In this document: positions 1 to 9,952 of the stretch, piece by piece
Layout: each line of letters starts with the position of its first letter
Position numbering within the stretch: position 1 is the first letter of the stretch
Notes under the pieces: model-generated
Databases searched by the model: none
The model's input: only the letters and a program-made list of their open reading frames with translations
Told to the model about the DNA's origin: nothing
Origin: Letharia columbiana
Lineage: Eukaryota > Ascomycota > Lecanoromycetes > Lecanorales > Parmeliaceae
Assembly (NCBI RefSeq): GCF_014066305.1
Contig: NW_023501101.1
Coordinates: 186,001-250,000, forward strand
DNA length: 64,000 nt
Reading direction: 5' to 3'
Translations under genes and position numbers: made by a program

Positions 1-47
1 GACCGCTCAGCGGCTCATTAGCCGATGTAGTCAGGATCATTCCCAGG

Positions 48-1184
48 TCAGAACCCGCCTTTGCGCCTTCGAGGATCCCTCTGACCCCGCCTCCAAAACC
101 TCGTGACGTGGGCAGCGTTGTATTTCCAACCTTGGCCCCGCTTCTTCCTGTAGGCTGACACCGTGCTCTGCCATATCTTACGCCTCTTTTCTGGGGTGCT
201 GTCCCACCCGTGCAGACTCTTTCCTTCTCTCTCGAGTGCCTCAGCCTTCCAATTCGCCCAGGCTACGTCCGTACTTCCATCAAGTTCAAGATACTCTTCT
301 CCCCACTCCATGTTCAAACCATTTACCAGATCTTCAAGGTCGACGCCGTTATTGGTGTCCAGCAAGCTTTGTGCGAAGACATCCAGCTTGGGAACTGGTA
401 TGCCGGTTTGCCCAAGCTCGAATCTGGCAGGCTTGCAAGGTATATGGCATTACTGCGCCGGTACTTTGTCGAGAAAAAGGGGTTGCGTTGACAGATTTGA
501 AGCGAGGCAAATCGCGATACAACGATCCTAGATGGTACATCGACGAAGGGCGGAAGAGTGTAAAGCTATCGTTGTGTGCTTGCAAGGTATCTGTAGCTGA
601 GACTACGTTATCTATTGGGACACATGAATTCCATTCCTGGATGGGGGCATCAGTAAGTTAGATATCAGTTTTCGCCCGTCAGTAGAGAGTACTCACATCC
701 ATCAGCCTGGGCGCTCCAAAGTAGATAAGGGCGGCCTCGGCTGTTGCACAGCATGGGATATCTGCGTCTTTCGGATGGATGTGACCTCGAGCATCTCCTT
801 TACTCCTGGCCGAGCTGGTCGTATATCACTGGGAAAGCCAATAACGGGTTCGTCTAATACTGCCGCTAATTCTCCGAAAGGTTCTCCCTCTGGAATAAGG
901 AGCATGTCCACCTCTTCACCGACGTTTGGAGACTTGATGCGAGATGAGAGTTCATTGCTAGTTAACGAAGCTGTGGGAGAAAGGGTGGGGTTGGGAGAGA
1001 GCTTCTCTGAGGAGCCGCTTGAGGGTGATTCATGGTCGATGCCAGAGCGAGTGCAAAGTAGTGGAGGTTTAGTAGGAAATACAATCTCTGAATCCTGACG
1101 GTTTGGTGGAAGCTTTGCGTACTCCTCGGATCGATCTGCAGAGCAGCCGGGCCGAAGAATAGCCGAAGTGCATGCAAAATGCAC
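48..1184 (-). CDS. Unresolved multi-exon gene or relic, weakly HNH-like
   Basis: Three coherent reading segments run on the minus strand. One ends at about 697 and contains a GHIHPK stretch and a Cys pair. A well-formed intron (GTGAGT donor, CCAG acceptor, 637-696) joins it in phase to a segment that runs to about 500 and contains DNVVSATDTLQAHNDSFTLF. That N...H...F spacing is loosely like fungal HNH_2 proteins. A third segment (about 430-51) is in another frame and would need an unusual GTCAAC donor or a frameshift. A further 160-codon ORF (1184-702) in yet another frame may be an upstream exon. The stop is at 48-50. Identity is a guess from spacing only, and the gene may be degenerate. Confidence 0.3.
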
Positions 1185-1241
1185 GGATGAAAACTACTGC
1201 TACTGGAGCGTGTGGTGCGGGGTTCCTGTCTACCCGCAGCC

Positions 1242-2384
1242 ATGGGAAAGCTTTGCAGAGCTTCGGTACTATATGGTCCCAAAGACTTGAGGCTTGAAGA
1301 AAGGGAACTCGAGTCTCCTGACTCTACAGAGCTACAAATCGCCATTCGAGCTACAGGCCTTTGCGGTTCCGATCTACATTACTACCAACATTACCGGAAT
1401 GGAGACATCCAAGTCACAGAACCTTTATCTTTGGGACATGAGTCTGCTGGAGTCGTTGTCGTCGTTGGATCACACGTGGGCGATTTCAAAGTGGGAGATC
1501 GGGTAGCATTGGAGGTCGGGCTACCTTGCGGAGAATGCGAAAGATGTCGAGAAGGGAGATACAATATTTGCCAACATTTGCGGTTCAGGAGCTCCGCCAA
1601 AGCATCTCCTCATTTCCAGGGAACCCTTCAAGACAGGATCAATCACCCAGCATCATGGTGTCACAAACTGCCCGACCACGTATCATACGATGTGGGAGCC
1701 ATCCTCGAACCATTGGGTGTAGCAATACAGGCATCCCGGCGAGCTCAAATAGCGCAAGAGAGTTCAACTCTCGTGCTCGGTGCTGGAGCTGTCGGGCTAC
1801 TGTGCGCGGCTATGGCCAAGGTGGTTGGCTCAAGCCATGTCGTGATCGCAGATATTCAGCAAGAAAGGGTCAAATTTGCTACTCAAAATGGCTTTGCACA
1901 TGAAGGGTTCACTGTACCCTCCAAACGAGGTCATAATATCGATGAGAAGCTTCAAATTGCGAAAGAGACTGCAGCTTCGGCAACCGAGAAAATACGGAAT
2001 GGTACTGGTTCAACTGGTGGATTCGATGTGGTCCTCGAATGTACAGGTGTCGAAGCTTGTACTCAGGCTGCCATTTATGCCACACGGCCCGCAGGAAAAG
2101 TCGTGATCGTGGGCATGGGCAATCCTGTCCAGACACTGCCCATTTCGGCCGCTGCACACCGTGAAGTCGACATCCTTGGAACATTTCGCTATGCAAATAC
2201 ATATCCCCAAGCAATAGAGCTTGTGTCAGGCCACAATCCACTGCTGCCAGACCTTGGAAAGCTCGTCACACATCGTTTCCTTGGTCTTGATGATGTCGAG
2301 CGCGCCTTCGAAATGGCAGCCAGAGCAAACGACGCAGACGGCAATCTCGTTCTAAAAGTGGTAGTAGAAAGCAATGATGCCTAG
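1242..2384 (+). CDS. Sorbitol/xylitol-type zinc alcohol dehydrogenase
   Basis: Intronless 380-residue medium-chain dehydrogenase. The catalytic zinc ligands are visible: Cys41 in GLCGSDLHYY, then His and Glu in the GHESAGV motif. The structural zinc loop with four cysteines follows (CGECERCREGRYNIC). A Rossmann GAGAVG motif ends in an acidic ADI, as in NAD+-preferring polyol dehydrogenases. The family oxidises sorbitol, xylitol or L-arabinitol to ketoses in the cytosol. Substrate cannot be told from sequence; L-threonine-type dehydrogenases are a less likely alternative. I chose the second ATG (1242) because family alignment begins near MGKLCRASVLYG; an in-frame ATG lies ten codons upstream at 1212. 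Another NAD(P)-dependent oxidoreductase follows on the same strand 1.5 kb downstream. Confidence 0.85.
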   Translation: MGKLCRASVLYGPKDLRLEERELESPDSTELQIAIRATGLCGSDLHYYQHYRNGDIQVTEPLSLGHESAGVVVVVGSHVGDFKVGDRVALEVGLPCGECERCREGRYNICQHLRFRSSAKASPHFQGTLQDRINHPASWCHKLPDHVSYDVGAILEPLGVAIQASRRAQIAQESSTLVLGAGAVGLLCAAMAKVVGSSHVVIADIQQERVKFATQNGFAHEGFTVPSKRGHNIDEKLQIAKETAASATEKIRNGTGSTGGFDVVLECTGVEACTQAAIYATRPAGKVVIVGMGNPVQTLPISAAAHREVDILGTFRYANTYPQAIELVSGHNPLLPDLGKLVTHRFLGLDDVERAFEMAARANDADGNLVLKVVVESNDA

Positions 2385-3917
2385 GCTTTGGCACCACAAC
2401 TCCGAGTCAGAACGCAAGATATGGACGAAAATCCTCTTACCGACAAGGCTATTTGCATCAGATGTTCTTTGCCCAGCTTTCAACCTCTCGCTACCAGCGA
2501 AAAGCACCGCCAAAAGGAAATGATTATCTTGTTATATTCCTGATAATGAGCCCTCTTTCATAGAAGGCCTGTTTGGTGAACGAGTGACCATGAATTTTTC
2601 TGGCCACCAGAGGGTATCCGTATTGCCTTGTCTCCCCCGGTCGGACCCATACCTCCCAGAAACTGGGCCGGTCCTCTGAGTGCGCATACCGAATAGCGAA
2701 AAATGGCGATGAAATATTTCTTTCGTCTTCCGGGCTGGTTCAGAGACTCGTCTTGCCGTTTTCAAATCCTGGATGTGGCAAAAGTAGTATTTGAGACTTC
2801 GAATCTGGGCTGTGCAGATCTTTTTGGAAAATTCAAGCGAGATGCTTTCCCCTGTCTAACCTTTGCTTTTGTATTTCTCTTCGTCTTCTACTGTCTTTCA
2901 AATTCATATCTCACTCGTCGGACGCCATTGTGCTGACTCTCAGGTCCTCTTGATATTCACCGCGTACTATGTGTGCTGGTTAAAATACCTCATGTGATAA
3001 AACCATGCCGTATTCGACTAGATCAAATTTTGCCGCCCTTCATGTCCTGCTATTTCCATCTATTAATAAGTAGTACAAGAAGGATGGAATCGGAAGTACC
3101 TTAGTATGGAGATTGAAATTTGTTGCTTATTCTACAACATTTTGACAGGACTGTCTCGCATGCAGCCTGATGTAGGTTTACCGGTCATAGGCCACTATGA
3201 CGGTATTTACCGTATGTAAGGCTCTGGCTCTATGACAGGCCTGTATTTTTCTGTATTAGCTTAGTAATCATCAAATCCGGGCCTGTGATTGGTCCACGTA
3301 GTCATTTTGCGGGCAAAAACGCCAAGACTCTGGGAGAAAGACAGCTCCAGGAGTCCAAATTTTGATACTTTTCCACTGTATCAGTCCTGCAGCCATGGCT
3401 CCACACTCCAGGCAACGGGATGAGACTGTTTGGAGGGCTTTTCACGTATCAGCTCCCTCAGGGACTGCCAGATACGAGTATACTGGGCTAGCTATGCTTT
3501 CGTCTGATGTGACACCGGATTCGAACGAATTGAAACCGTCTGATCTTCCTACTGCTATGCAGCCAGTTCCAAAGACTGATACCGCCCAGAAGAGCGCTAT
3601 TTGGCCCTAATTTTGGTACAATTTAGACTTACTCTAAGGGGAGGATTCCCTCCAATTGACTTTCGAGCTATATATATAACTTTATTATATGTGGCTTACT
3701 AAGCTATAACCGTCAGGCTATCACTATGACAGGTATTTACAGGTATTTACCGCTAGTAGTATTTACTGTAAAGCGAACCTATCCCTTGTGATGATGCAGG
3801 ATATACGGGCTGAGAACTGAGTTCTCGAGCCGGGCCGTTCCCGCGCTGCCGGCAGGAAAGATTCACCACCTCAAAATTTCGTGGATTATAAAGAGCGGGC
3901 GTAATTGATCCTATGCA
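2385..3917 (+). other. Intergenic, AT-rich, with scattered short repeats
   Basis: I see no convincing gene here. The region has AT-rich runs (around 3670) and two similar stretches built on CTATGACNGGTATTTACCG (3190-3221 and 3717-3756) in direct orientation. A 60-80 codon ORF at 3362-3610 has no recognisable domain or splice context. Confidence 0.5.
3190..3756. repeat. Direct-repeat pair flanking about 500 bp
   Basis: The left copy (3190-3221) and right copy (3717-3756) share CTATGAC(A)GGTATTTACCG. In the right copy, AGGTATTTAC is itself duplicated. A third partial copy, CTATGACAGGC, lies at 3230-3240. No transposase is seen. It could be the remnant of a small non-autonomous element or plain intergenic repeat noise. 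Confidence 0.35.
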
Positions 3918-5061
3918 ATGGCTCCAGCGAAGCTCAAGATAGGCTGTGCGGGCTTAGGGCGTATGGGAAAGCGTCATGCACTTCATTTTCTGAATCGGAC
4001 TCCACGAGCCGAATTGGTAGCTGCGAGTAGCCCAGATGATGCAGAATTGCAGTGGGCTAAACAGCATCTCGAGCCATATGGGGTGAGGCTATACAAAGAC
4101 TACGAGGAGATGTTGAAACAAGAAGGCCTACAAGCTGTCGTCATTGCATCTGTGACAACAGTACATGCGGAGCAGGCGATCAAGGCAATGGAGGCCAACA
4201 AGCATGTGCTGTGCGAGAAGCCACTTTCCACCAGTGTAAAAGTTGTAAGCTACTCTCGACTTGTCGGTCATGCCGTCAATATCGAGATTCCGGAAGTCGC
4301 TGACAATTTTGCTTTGTCAGTCTCAAACAGTAGTAGATGCGGCAAAGAAGAAACCGCACCTGAAAGTCATGTGCGGTTTCTCCCGCCGTTTCGACGAATC
4401 CTATCGAGACGCCTGGAACAAAATGGACTCCGGGCTGATCGGCCGCCCATCAATCTTCCGCAGCCAGACGTGTGACAAATTAGATCCCAGCGGATTCTTT
4501 GTAGCCTACGCTGAGTTCTCAGGCGGTATCTTCGTCGACTGCTCAATCCACGACATCGATCTCGCTTTGTGGTTCTTCGGTCAAGACTCCATGGTGAAGT
4601 CCGTTGTTTCCAGCGGCATTACGGCCGTGCAGCCTGACCTACGCAAACACAATGATCGCGACAACGCGGTTGGCATTGTCGAGTTCTACGGGGGCAGAAT
4701 CGCTTATCTGTACGCTTCGCGCATGATGGCCGCAGGTCAAGAAGACTCAACGGAAATCATTGGCACAGAGGGAAAGTTGACTGTGAACATGCAACCTCAA
4801 ACGAATCTCGTAAACATCTACGAAGGGTCTGGTATCCGGCGGGAGATTCCAGGGACGTATTATGGAAGATTTGAGCAGGCCTTTGTGACCGAAGCCAATG
4901 AATTTACGGCTGCTTGTCTGGATGATGGGAAGTTGCCGATGAAACTGACAGGGGCTGTACAGGCAGTTAAGATTGGGTGTGCGTTGCAGGAGAGTCTAGT
5001 CACGGGGGCGAAGCTTTGGTTTGATGAGACGGGGAGGAAGGTGGAGAAGGCGCAGCTCTAA
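3918..5061 (+). CDS. Gfo/Idh/MocA oxidoreductase, inositol 2-dehydrogenase-like
   Basis: Two exons, 3918-4244 and 4321-5061, with a 76-bp intron (GTAAGC donor, CTGAC branch, TTGTCAG acceptor) between two phase-0 ends, giving 355 residues. The N-terminal Rossmann motif GCAGLGRMGKRHA and the family signature CEKPL mark a Gfo/Idh/MocA enzyme. The C-terminal half has the family beta-sheet domain, with DCSIHDIDLALWFFG supplying the conserved Asp and His of the active site. The closest match by eye is myo-inositol 2-dehydrogenase or scyllo-inositol dehydrogenase, which oxidise a ring hydroxyl with NAD(P)+. Other sugar dehydrogenases of this family cannot be excluded. It lies downstream of, and co-directional with, the polyol dehydrogenase. 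Confidence 0.8.
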
Positions 5062-5367
5062 ATGGAGGTTTTGCTGTTCCGAGTCGGATAATCACCATCG
5101 ATTGGGTACTCGTATGCATCATGTATTTTCTTCAGCTTCGCACAGTCCCTGTTGCTAGTCTAAACTAGTCTTGCTAGTCATTTCACGAGCATCATGAACT
5201 GTGCTCTCAGCACGACAAGGATGTGGAGCTCTTGTTTTTTTTTGAGGTGCTGCGATCTCCTAGAAATCTTGTGAGCACATGCTTGTTGTAATCTATACGT
5301 GTTGTAATCTATGCTTGTTCTAATCTGAACAGTACACTCTATCGTTGATCGCGTTCATCAAACCGGC
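5062..5367. other. Short intergenic stretch between converging genes
   Basis: The 3' ends of the oxidoreductase and of the minus-strand unknown gene face each other. No gene is seen; the only structure is the triple 16-bp repeat annotated separately. Confidence 0.6.
5280..5327. repeat. Three tandem copies of an imperfect 16-bp unit
   Basis: Three consecutive 16-base units read as TGCTTGTTGTAATCTA with one to three changes per copy. They lie just beyond the 3' end of the minus-strand gene ending at 5368. Confidence 0.7.
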
Positions 5368-6233
5368 TCACCGTCCGGATGCAATTGCAAAAGGCTCTAC
5401 CTTCCCCAGTGCCTCGTCTGCCGTCTTCCACCCTCGAATCGCTCCCCTCACAATCTTCCTTGCTTCCGCCGCCGTTGCCCACCTGTATCGCCCTGGTCGA
5501 TCCGGCCACGGAATTCTCCTTGGCGGCGGCATTATAAGCCTCGACTTGCCGCTAGGATGTCCGATTGTGCTCACGGTGAAAGCCAGCTGCTCCAGAGGGC
5601 ATAGGTTGTCCAACGCCTGGTCGATGGGCAACCGCAACAGCTTGAGCTTGGTACTTCTCTCGCCGAAGTCTGGAGCGTCGCAGCAGATGATGATTTGCCG
5701 GGGCCTAGACCGGACGCACCGTTCGTCGACGACGATGAAAGTGAAATTCGGGAAACGCATGTCGGGACCGTTGTAGTTCTCCGCGGGTCGGAGATGTCTT
5801 TTGAAAAAGCCGTAGACCTGGCGCATGGTGTAGCCGATGAAAGGCGTGGGCCTCAACCTGCCCACGTTGGCCTCGATGTCCGCGAGCACGTTCTTCGGAT
5901 CGTTGGAGGTGACTCCAATCCAGCGTGAGTACTCGTCGGTGTATTGTACGAGTTCGTCGGTATACTATCATTCGTACTTAGCCTGTCGTCGTTTGGGCAC
6001 GGTACGTCTGATGATACATACTTCGTCTGGGATCTCCGTGAGGCAGAAGACAGGGTAGAACGTTTCTGCCTCGTTCTCGTTGAAAGGAGGTCGGGTTTCG
6101 TTTTGCTCGATCTCGTTCTCGCCTTGTGGCTCAGTACTTTGATCTGTATCGAAGAGACGAACATCTTACCTCGAGGCCGACCGTTGCCTTGGTTCGCATC
6201 CGTATTGGCTTGGCTACGAGTCGTTACTGGCAT
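5368..6233 (-). CDS. Unknown fungal protein, 242 residues, three exons
   Basis: I do not recognise this protein. Exons are 6170-6233, 6022-6122 and 5368-5931. Introns of 47 bp (GTAAGA...CACAAG) and 90 bp (GTATGT...GACGAG) restore one open frame. The N-terminus (MPVTTRSQANTDANQ) is polar and lacks a signal peptide. The core contains FIGYTMRQVYGFFKRHL and a hydrophobic FTFIVVDERC strand, then IIICCDAPDF. This alternation of strands and helices suggests a soluble globular domain. No membrane segment is visible. The start was chosen as the only ATG that opens the first exon. Splice sites are inferred by frame continuity. Confidence 0.6.
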
Positions 6234-6993
6234 GCTGGAATCTTTGGCTTTTGAGCCATAGACTGAAAACAATGCTAGCTCTATTTATGCTGTAAGAATT
6301 TCTAGATACGTCAAGGTGACAGTACAGTCTAGGCAGATATAAACAAAAGGCAGGGCCAAGCTGCCCCCTCAACGGCCGCTAACTACTGTTAGCTCGACTC
6401 TATATTTCGGATGCGAAGATAAGGTAAGCACAAAATGTGAGAAGGATGGGTTTGAGATCAGATGAAATTGATTGTATTCTGGAGAGCATGCTAGAATCGG
6501 ATAGGCTAGAGTCAGTCTATGCCCTTCGACCTTCGAATGCTCTTCTTAGTCTTGAAACAGAGAGTGCCTCCAGAACTCATGTTCAGGCTTGCTTTCGAAG
6601 CTTCATCTCACATCTCTTGCTTCAAAGCTTCAAGAAGTCAAAAGAAGGCCGACCAGTGGCCCCAGTTCCGTCTATGACGCTTGACACCCGTCGCCAGAGA
6701 CGGCTCTAGTGAATTATTCGCGCTGAGAAATTTTCTCATGTCTTGTAGTAAATGACGAGGTACATTGCGATTGCTAGCATATAAGGTCTTCTGCTTTTGG
6801 CTCAATCATCTGAAAACATTCTCAACATTTTCTCTGCTTCTCTATGTACTCGTATCAAACTTCTTGTCTCCATAAGCACTGTCGTCCTTCCAGATCTTAT
6901 TTGGGTATTTCAGACACTGCTCATTTCGAATGGCATCCCCTAAAGGCTCATCGATGCCCCTTCCCCCAATATCATGCGGGTCACCAGATTGGC
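6234..6993. other. Intergenic
   Basis: An 87-codon ORF from ATG 6446 to 6709 (plus strand) has no recognisable motif or splice context. Nothing else is supported. Confidence 0.5.
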
Positions 6994-7660
6994 TCATGGA
7001 AAGAAGTCGCTAATTGTACAATTCGGTGTTCCACCAGCAGGACCCTTATTCGACAACCAAAAGACTTGGTCTTGCAGCCCAGCCGCCTCATGCCAGGGGA
7101 TGAGCGTCTGACAAACTTCGTACCAGGTTCCCTGGTTGGCCATATCGGGAAAGTCCGACACAAGTATTTGACTATCATTCCTGTACAAGTGACCACCACC
7201 CGGAAAAACTTCGCTGAATCCGTCGGTATTGAGACCGAAATTGATGCCTACATAGCCAAGGTCTGTGTTGTATCATCAGTCTTTGCCACGATTCAGTGGT
7301 GGAAGAGAAGAGTGACCCACAGGGAAAGGGGACAGAGGTGCCGCCGGCAGTAGGCGCCAGGTAGAGGGAGTAGGTCTTGTTGAAACCGGTGAACACCATG
7401 GCCGTTTTGGGAATGCTCAGGGCTTGGAAGGATAGCGGCAAAGTTGCTGCCGATGGAAATGCGATGTAGGGTCAACGTCGAACAGATACACGACATGAGT
7501 AGGACCAGATGAAGAAGTACAACGCACTCAAGCCACATGTAGAACCCGGCGAACAGAATGGACCATTGACACCACCGGCAGTTAGGTAGTCCTGGGCAGA
7601 GCAAGAGCAGACGAGCAGAAGGCCGAGTGTTAGCAAGATTGAAAGTATCTTGGTTCGCAA
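6994..7660 (-). CDS. Small secreted protein gene; expected start codon is TTG
   Basis: Exons 7528-7660, 7321-7446 and 6994-7262 join through 81-bp (GTGCGT...GGCAG, GTTGACC branch) and 58-bp (GTGGGT...ACACAG, ACTGAT branch) introns into 175 codons. The opening codons encode a textbook signal peptide, RTKILSILLTLGLLLVCSCS, cut near SCSA-QD. The mature part is small with six cysteines, FNKT and NCT glycosylation sequons and glycine-rich GINFGLNTDGFSEVFPGGGH. The family is unknown to me; it would fit a secreted effector-like or cell-wall protein. The position where Met should stand is TTG (7658-7660), and no in-frame ATG occurs before the upstream in-frame stop. Either an upstream exon is missed or the start has been lost. 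Confidence 0.6.
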
Positions 7661-8719
7661 CGGAGACTGTTTTTGCGAAATAGCTTTTGATGCAGTGCTG
7701 TCAGCGAAGCTCGTCGAACTGTTAAGGAAATATGAAAGGAATCACCCTCAGGTCTCTGGGGGACTGTCCGCCTTATGAACAGTAATAGTTCGAGTGGCTG
7801 GCAATGTGAACAATGCCGAATGAGACGATCTCAAGATTTGTAAAAGGTCTTCCTGATATATACAGTCGAGAAGTTGACACAACCAATGGACCCAGCGTCT
7901 TGATCAGCGTGCTCGGCTTTGGCTGTTTTTCGGTCCACAAATGGGGTACTGGGCAATGTAGACCTGCTTTAGCTCCGTACAAGATCTAACCCGGACCTGA
8001 TTCCGGTGTGTATGATGCACAAATCCTGCGATTTATTTGATCCTTTGCCCATCCTAGGTACCCAGCTTCGGGACACTATTGCTTCCGCTCTATATTTGGA
8101 TGCTAGCAAACATAAAGTATTGTCAAGTTACGTGCAAAAGTCTCAGATATGTAGCCACAGCCGCGGGAAATGAGTGATTATAAAATCAATGTAGAAAGAA
8201 AATGACATTCGTTGTAAGTATGTTGTATGGAAATGGATGCTGCTGTTGATCGTAACAGACCAGTTCATTCAGCAATGAGAAAATAACCGGGATCTACCAT
8301 TCGCCTTTCGATTTAACACAAGCCCCCCCTTCCCCCTTCCCGAAAAGAAACCTTCCGAAACCTTTGGAATTGCGGCTGCAGTATGTAAGACTAAGAAGCT
8401 GCGATGAAGTTGTTGATTTTGACCCTGATCCGTGAGCGTGTGAGCGCACAATAAAATGAACAAGGTCATGCCGCCGGTGTTTGAAAATGAAGAGAAGATT
8501 CTTCATTCGCATGACGACTCCTTGCTTCTTCGATACAACCAGCGGGGTTGCGAAGAATCGCCCGCAGAAGGCCTGAAGGTCTGATATGATCAGCTGCAAC
8601 CTTGTAGAAGTCATCACAATCTACAATTGCTGAGTATGTGTGTACGAGTGTAATAGAGTTGCAGCCTACAACATACACGTACGTGAAAAGAAATGCCAAG
8701 CCGAGTTGATGCCAAGCTT
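7661..8719. other. Intergenic
   Basis: Short ORFs only, none with a motif or splice context. It is upstream of the secreted-protein gene (minus strand). Confidence 0.5.
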
Positions 8720-8848
8720 TCAAATGGGCGCTAGCATCGACCCAACAATGAGGCCCATAGCCAAACCGAAAAGCCCAGGTAATACGCCGAATCTACTCCA
8801 AACCTTGGTGATAAAACTATTGTGAGGCTTCTTTCCAGCAACGGCCAT
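8720..8848 (-). CDS. Candidate 42-residue single-pass membrane microprotein
   Basis: The ATG at 8846-8848 opens a 42-codon frame. It has a basic N-terminus (MAVAGKKPHNSFITKVWSRF) followed by one hydrophobic helix, GVLPGLFGLAMGLIVGSMLA, and a stop at 8720-8722. The layout, positive inside then a Gly-rich helix, is typical of tiny mitochondrial or ER membrane proteins, but I cannot match it to a family. Its ATG shares the CATG palindrome with the start of SYF2 on the other strand, so the two would be divergent genes overlapping by two bases. It could equally be a chance ORF. Confidence 0.3.
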   Translation of the reverse strand: MAVAGKKPHNSFITKVWSRFGVLPGLFGLAMGLIVGSMLAPI

Positions 8849-9857
8849 GCCTCCTGCGAAGAAGCGCAAGATCGCCAACGAGTCGAAAGTGCAAGACGGC
8901 GCACCTGTGGATGAAACGGCGCCCCCCAAGTCACAACATCCGCAGTACATCGACAGAGAATCAGAAGCTGAGCCGTCTGAAGATTCTCAGCCGGATCTTA
9001 GATCGGTAGACAAAAATCAGGAGAGGAAAGAGCGCTTCAAGGCTCTCCAAGCACGTGCAGTAAGTTTGCTCCGTCCTACGGTTGAGTGGCCGAGTACTGA
9101 TCCTTGTGTAGCAAAAGTCCGCTCAGAAGAACCTCAAAGAAGCAGCCGCAGAGTCACAACGACTAGCGACAGACCCTAACCTTTTGTCCTCACTCTCTCG
9201 AAAGCAGGCATTCGCATCACACAACCTACTAAAAGCCGACACTGCAGCGGCCGGAGAAGACTTTGAGCGAAAGCGAGCATGGGACTGGACTGTTGACGAG
9301 TCGGAGAAATGGGATAAGCGGATGGAGAAGAAGGGGAAGCATCGCGAGGATGTAGCGTTTCAAGATTATACACAGGATGCACGGAAGATCTACAAGCGCC
9401 AGCTGCGAGAGTTGAAGCCTGATATGGAGGGCTACGAGAAGGAGAAGGCAGCTGCGGTGCAGAAGGCCGCTCTGAGTGGAGGCTTGGAGATCATCGAGAC
9501 TGAGGATGGAGAGCTCGTTGCTGTCGATAAGAGTGGGACTTTCTACTCCACAGCCGACAGCACAGACTTCATTGAGAACAAGCCTGAAAAAGCTGCCGTG
9601 GATAGGTTGGTCAATGATCTACGGAAGGCCGAGGAGGTTCGGTTGCGGAAGAGAAGAGACAGAGGCAGAGGTGAAGATGACGGTGACGTTACATTTATCA
9701 ATGACAAGAACAAGCAATTCAACCAAAAGCTGGCCCGCTTTTACAACAAGGTAAACTCCATGCTCCATCGCCTGACATATTCGCAAGGCATTGCTAACGA
9801 GCTCTACAGTACACTGCGGAGATCCGCGACAGCTTCGAACGGGGGACAATGATATGA
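8847..9857 (+). CDS. syf2: Pre-mRNA-splicing factor SYF2
   Basis: Exons 8847-9059, 9112-9750 and 9810-9857 (introns of 52 and 59 bp, GTAAGT and GTAAAC donors, GCTAAC branch in the second) give 299 residues. SYF2 is a component of the NineTeen (Prp19) complex in the spliceosome nucleus. The family pattern is clear: a charged N-terminus, ERFKALQARA, then NLLSSLSRKQAF-like text, a WDWTVDESEKWDKRMEKK segment, YTQDARKIYKRQLRELKPDM and a C-terminal FNQKLARFYNKYTAEIRDSFERGT. The short last exon (15 codons) is easily missed. Convergent with the Coq11-like gene, 95 bp apart. Confidence 0.9.
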
Positions 9858-9952
9858 AGAAATTGGTGCACCCATCAAACATGGTGCTAGATCGTTCTGG
9901 CGGCGAATGAGTTGGAATTTGTAGAACCGAGCGGAGCAAATTTACAACACGA

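Noticed and set aside
3515..3545. GTTCGAATCC-like T-loop on the minus strand (tRNA-like)
   Set aside because: The flanking bases cannot form a T-stem, and no anticodon or acceptor arms are found. No tRNA or rRNA gene was recognised anywhere in the window.
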